Shown piece after piece: positions 63,411 through 64,000 of a stretch of 64,000 nucleotides of DNA. A program made the translations under genes and the position numbers. This stretch comes from Phascolomyces articulosus (taxonomy: Eukaryota; Mucoromycota; Mucoromycetes; Mucorales; Lichtheimiaceae). The stretch covers positions 1 through 64,000 of the forward strand of contig JAIXMP010000069.1 of assembly GCA_025677815.1 (NCBI GenBank), given 5' to 3'. Position 1 is the first letter of the stretch. Each line of letters starts with the position of its first letter. Under the pieces are notes generated by a model, which searched no databases, was not told the DNA's origin, and worked only from the letters and a program-made list of their open reading frames with translations.

Positions 63411-64000
63411 ATGTCGCTTAATTTGACCGACTTTGTATTGCGGCCTGGTCCTGGTAAGACTGGTAAACCCATTACCGTTCGTTCCAACTTCTTTGAAATC
63501 AGTTCGCTTCCTACAATCAACATCCATCATTATGATGTGAAAATCGGTGACGAAAAAGCACCACCAGCTGTGAATCGTAAAATCTGGAAACAATTTGAAG
63601 ATATGGGTGGTCAAGGAATTTTGAAAGGTGGTATTCTTACTATCTATGACGGTCGCAAGAATGTCTTTTCGCCAAAGCCTTTGAATTTGGGCCCTGATCA
63701 GCTTGGACAATTTGAGGTTAGTAAAGAGAGACAAAAAAACGTGTCAATATTAAGGCAACCATTTTTCTTCTTATATATATATATATATATATATATTATA
63801 TTCACCTTTCTTTACAAATGAAATGTTACCAGGTTGAAAACATAAGAGCATAAATGAAAAAACTGATAATTTGATTTATTTTGGTAATGAATTAGGTCGA
63901 GTTCCAGGACGGTGTCAAAGGCGCTGCAAGAACCAAAACAATCAAAATTCAAATTCAAAAAGCCAATGAAATCAACATGACTGAAGTTCACCAGTTTTTA
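63411..64000 (+). CDS. Argonaute, N-terminal part (runs past window end)
   Basis: Exons 63411-63716 and 63896 to beyond 64000, joined in phase 0; about 137 residues are visible. The start MSLNLTDFVLRPGPGKTGKP followed by ITVRSNFFEI and INIHHYDVKI is the classical Argonaute N domain (RPGxGxxGKxIxVxANFF...YHYDV). Next come VNRKIWKQFED, LTIYDGRKNVFSPKPL (YDGxKNLYT...LPL in family members) and the strand VEFQDG...KTIKIQIQKANEI, which leads into the L1 linker. The PAZ, MID and PIWI domains lie outside. Argonautes bind small RNAs and drive RNA interference, which in Mucorales handles transposon control and gene silencing. This copy's specialisation cannot be judged without the PIWI slicer residues. 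The first intron contains a (TA)n run near 63770-63795. Confidence 0.93.

Overview
The window is AT-rich eukaryotic DNA from a filamentous fungus, most likely an early-diverging mould of the order Mucorales. Genes carry many short introns (about 50-130 bases, gt...ag, often with poly-T or TA-rich interiors). The coding set is fungal: Hog1-type MAP kinase, Arb1, Trs130, RCC1 and Argonaute. WDR53, ZDHHC4/Swf1 and Nibrin homologues with animal-like layouts, and an AT-AC (U12-type) intron, argue for an early-diverging lineage rather than Ascomycota. The species cannot be named from sequence alone.

Layout. 0-6.3 kb: two secreted subtilase (S8) paralogues tail to tail; the first is cut by the window edge and the second has lost most of its catalytic residues. 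6.5-7.5 kb: an orphan C-terminal coding fragment. 8-10 kb: an F-box/LRR gene. 10.9-24 kb: a dense housekeeping block (ARB1/ABCF2, a coiled-coil protein with an SH3BGRL-like domain, an alpha/beta hydrolase, RCC1, and a Hog1/Sty1/p38 stress kinase). 24.5-42 kb is sparser: a pseudogene with two stops, a HET-domain gene with a glutamate-rich heptad repeat, an XPG/FEN-family nuclease, a dead MFS transporter, coding-like debris, and a helical-repeat protein with a lysine-rich tail. 42.6-56.4 kb is compact again: WDR53-like, TRS130 (TRAPPII), PMP3-like, an Swf1/ZDHHC4-type palmitoyltransferase and Nibrin/NBS1. 56.7-62.7 kb: three F-box/LRR genes, two of them head to head. 63.4 kb to the end: the 5' part of an Argonaute gene.

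How the genes relate. There is no obvious pathway cluster. The housekeeping genes serve ribosome biogenesis (ARB1), Ran-GTP nuclear transport (RCC1), osmotic/oxidative stress signalling (HOG1), Golgi traffic (TRS130), protein palmitoylation (DHHC) and double-strand break repair (NBS1). Between them lie lineage-specific genes (F-box/LRR receptors, HET, subtilases) next to pseudogenes, the usual pattern of gene birth and death.

Exon boundaries were derived by hand from splice signals and reading-frame continuity. Every multi-exon model given with exon coordinates closes in frame, but individual boundaries could be off by a base or two. Most notable: an AT-AC minor-spliceosome intron inside TRS130, and a subtilase that keeps its fold and serine but has lost the Asp, His and oxyanion Asn.
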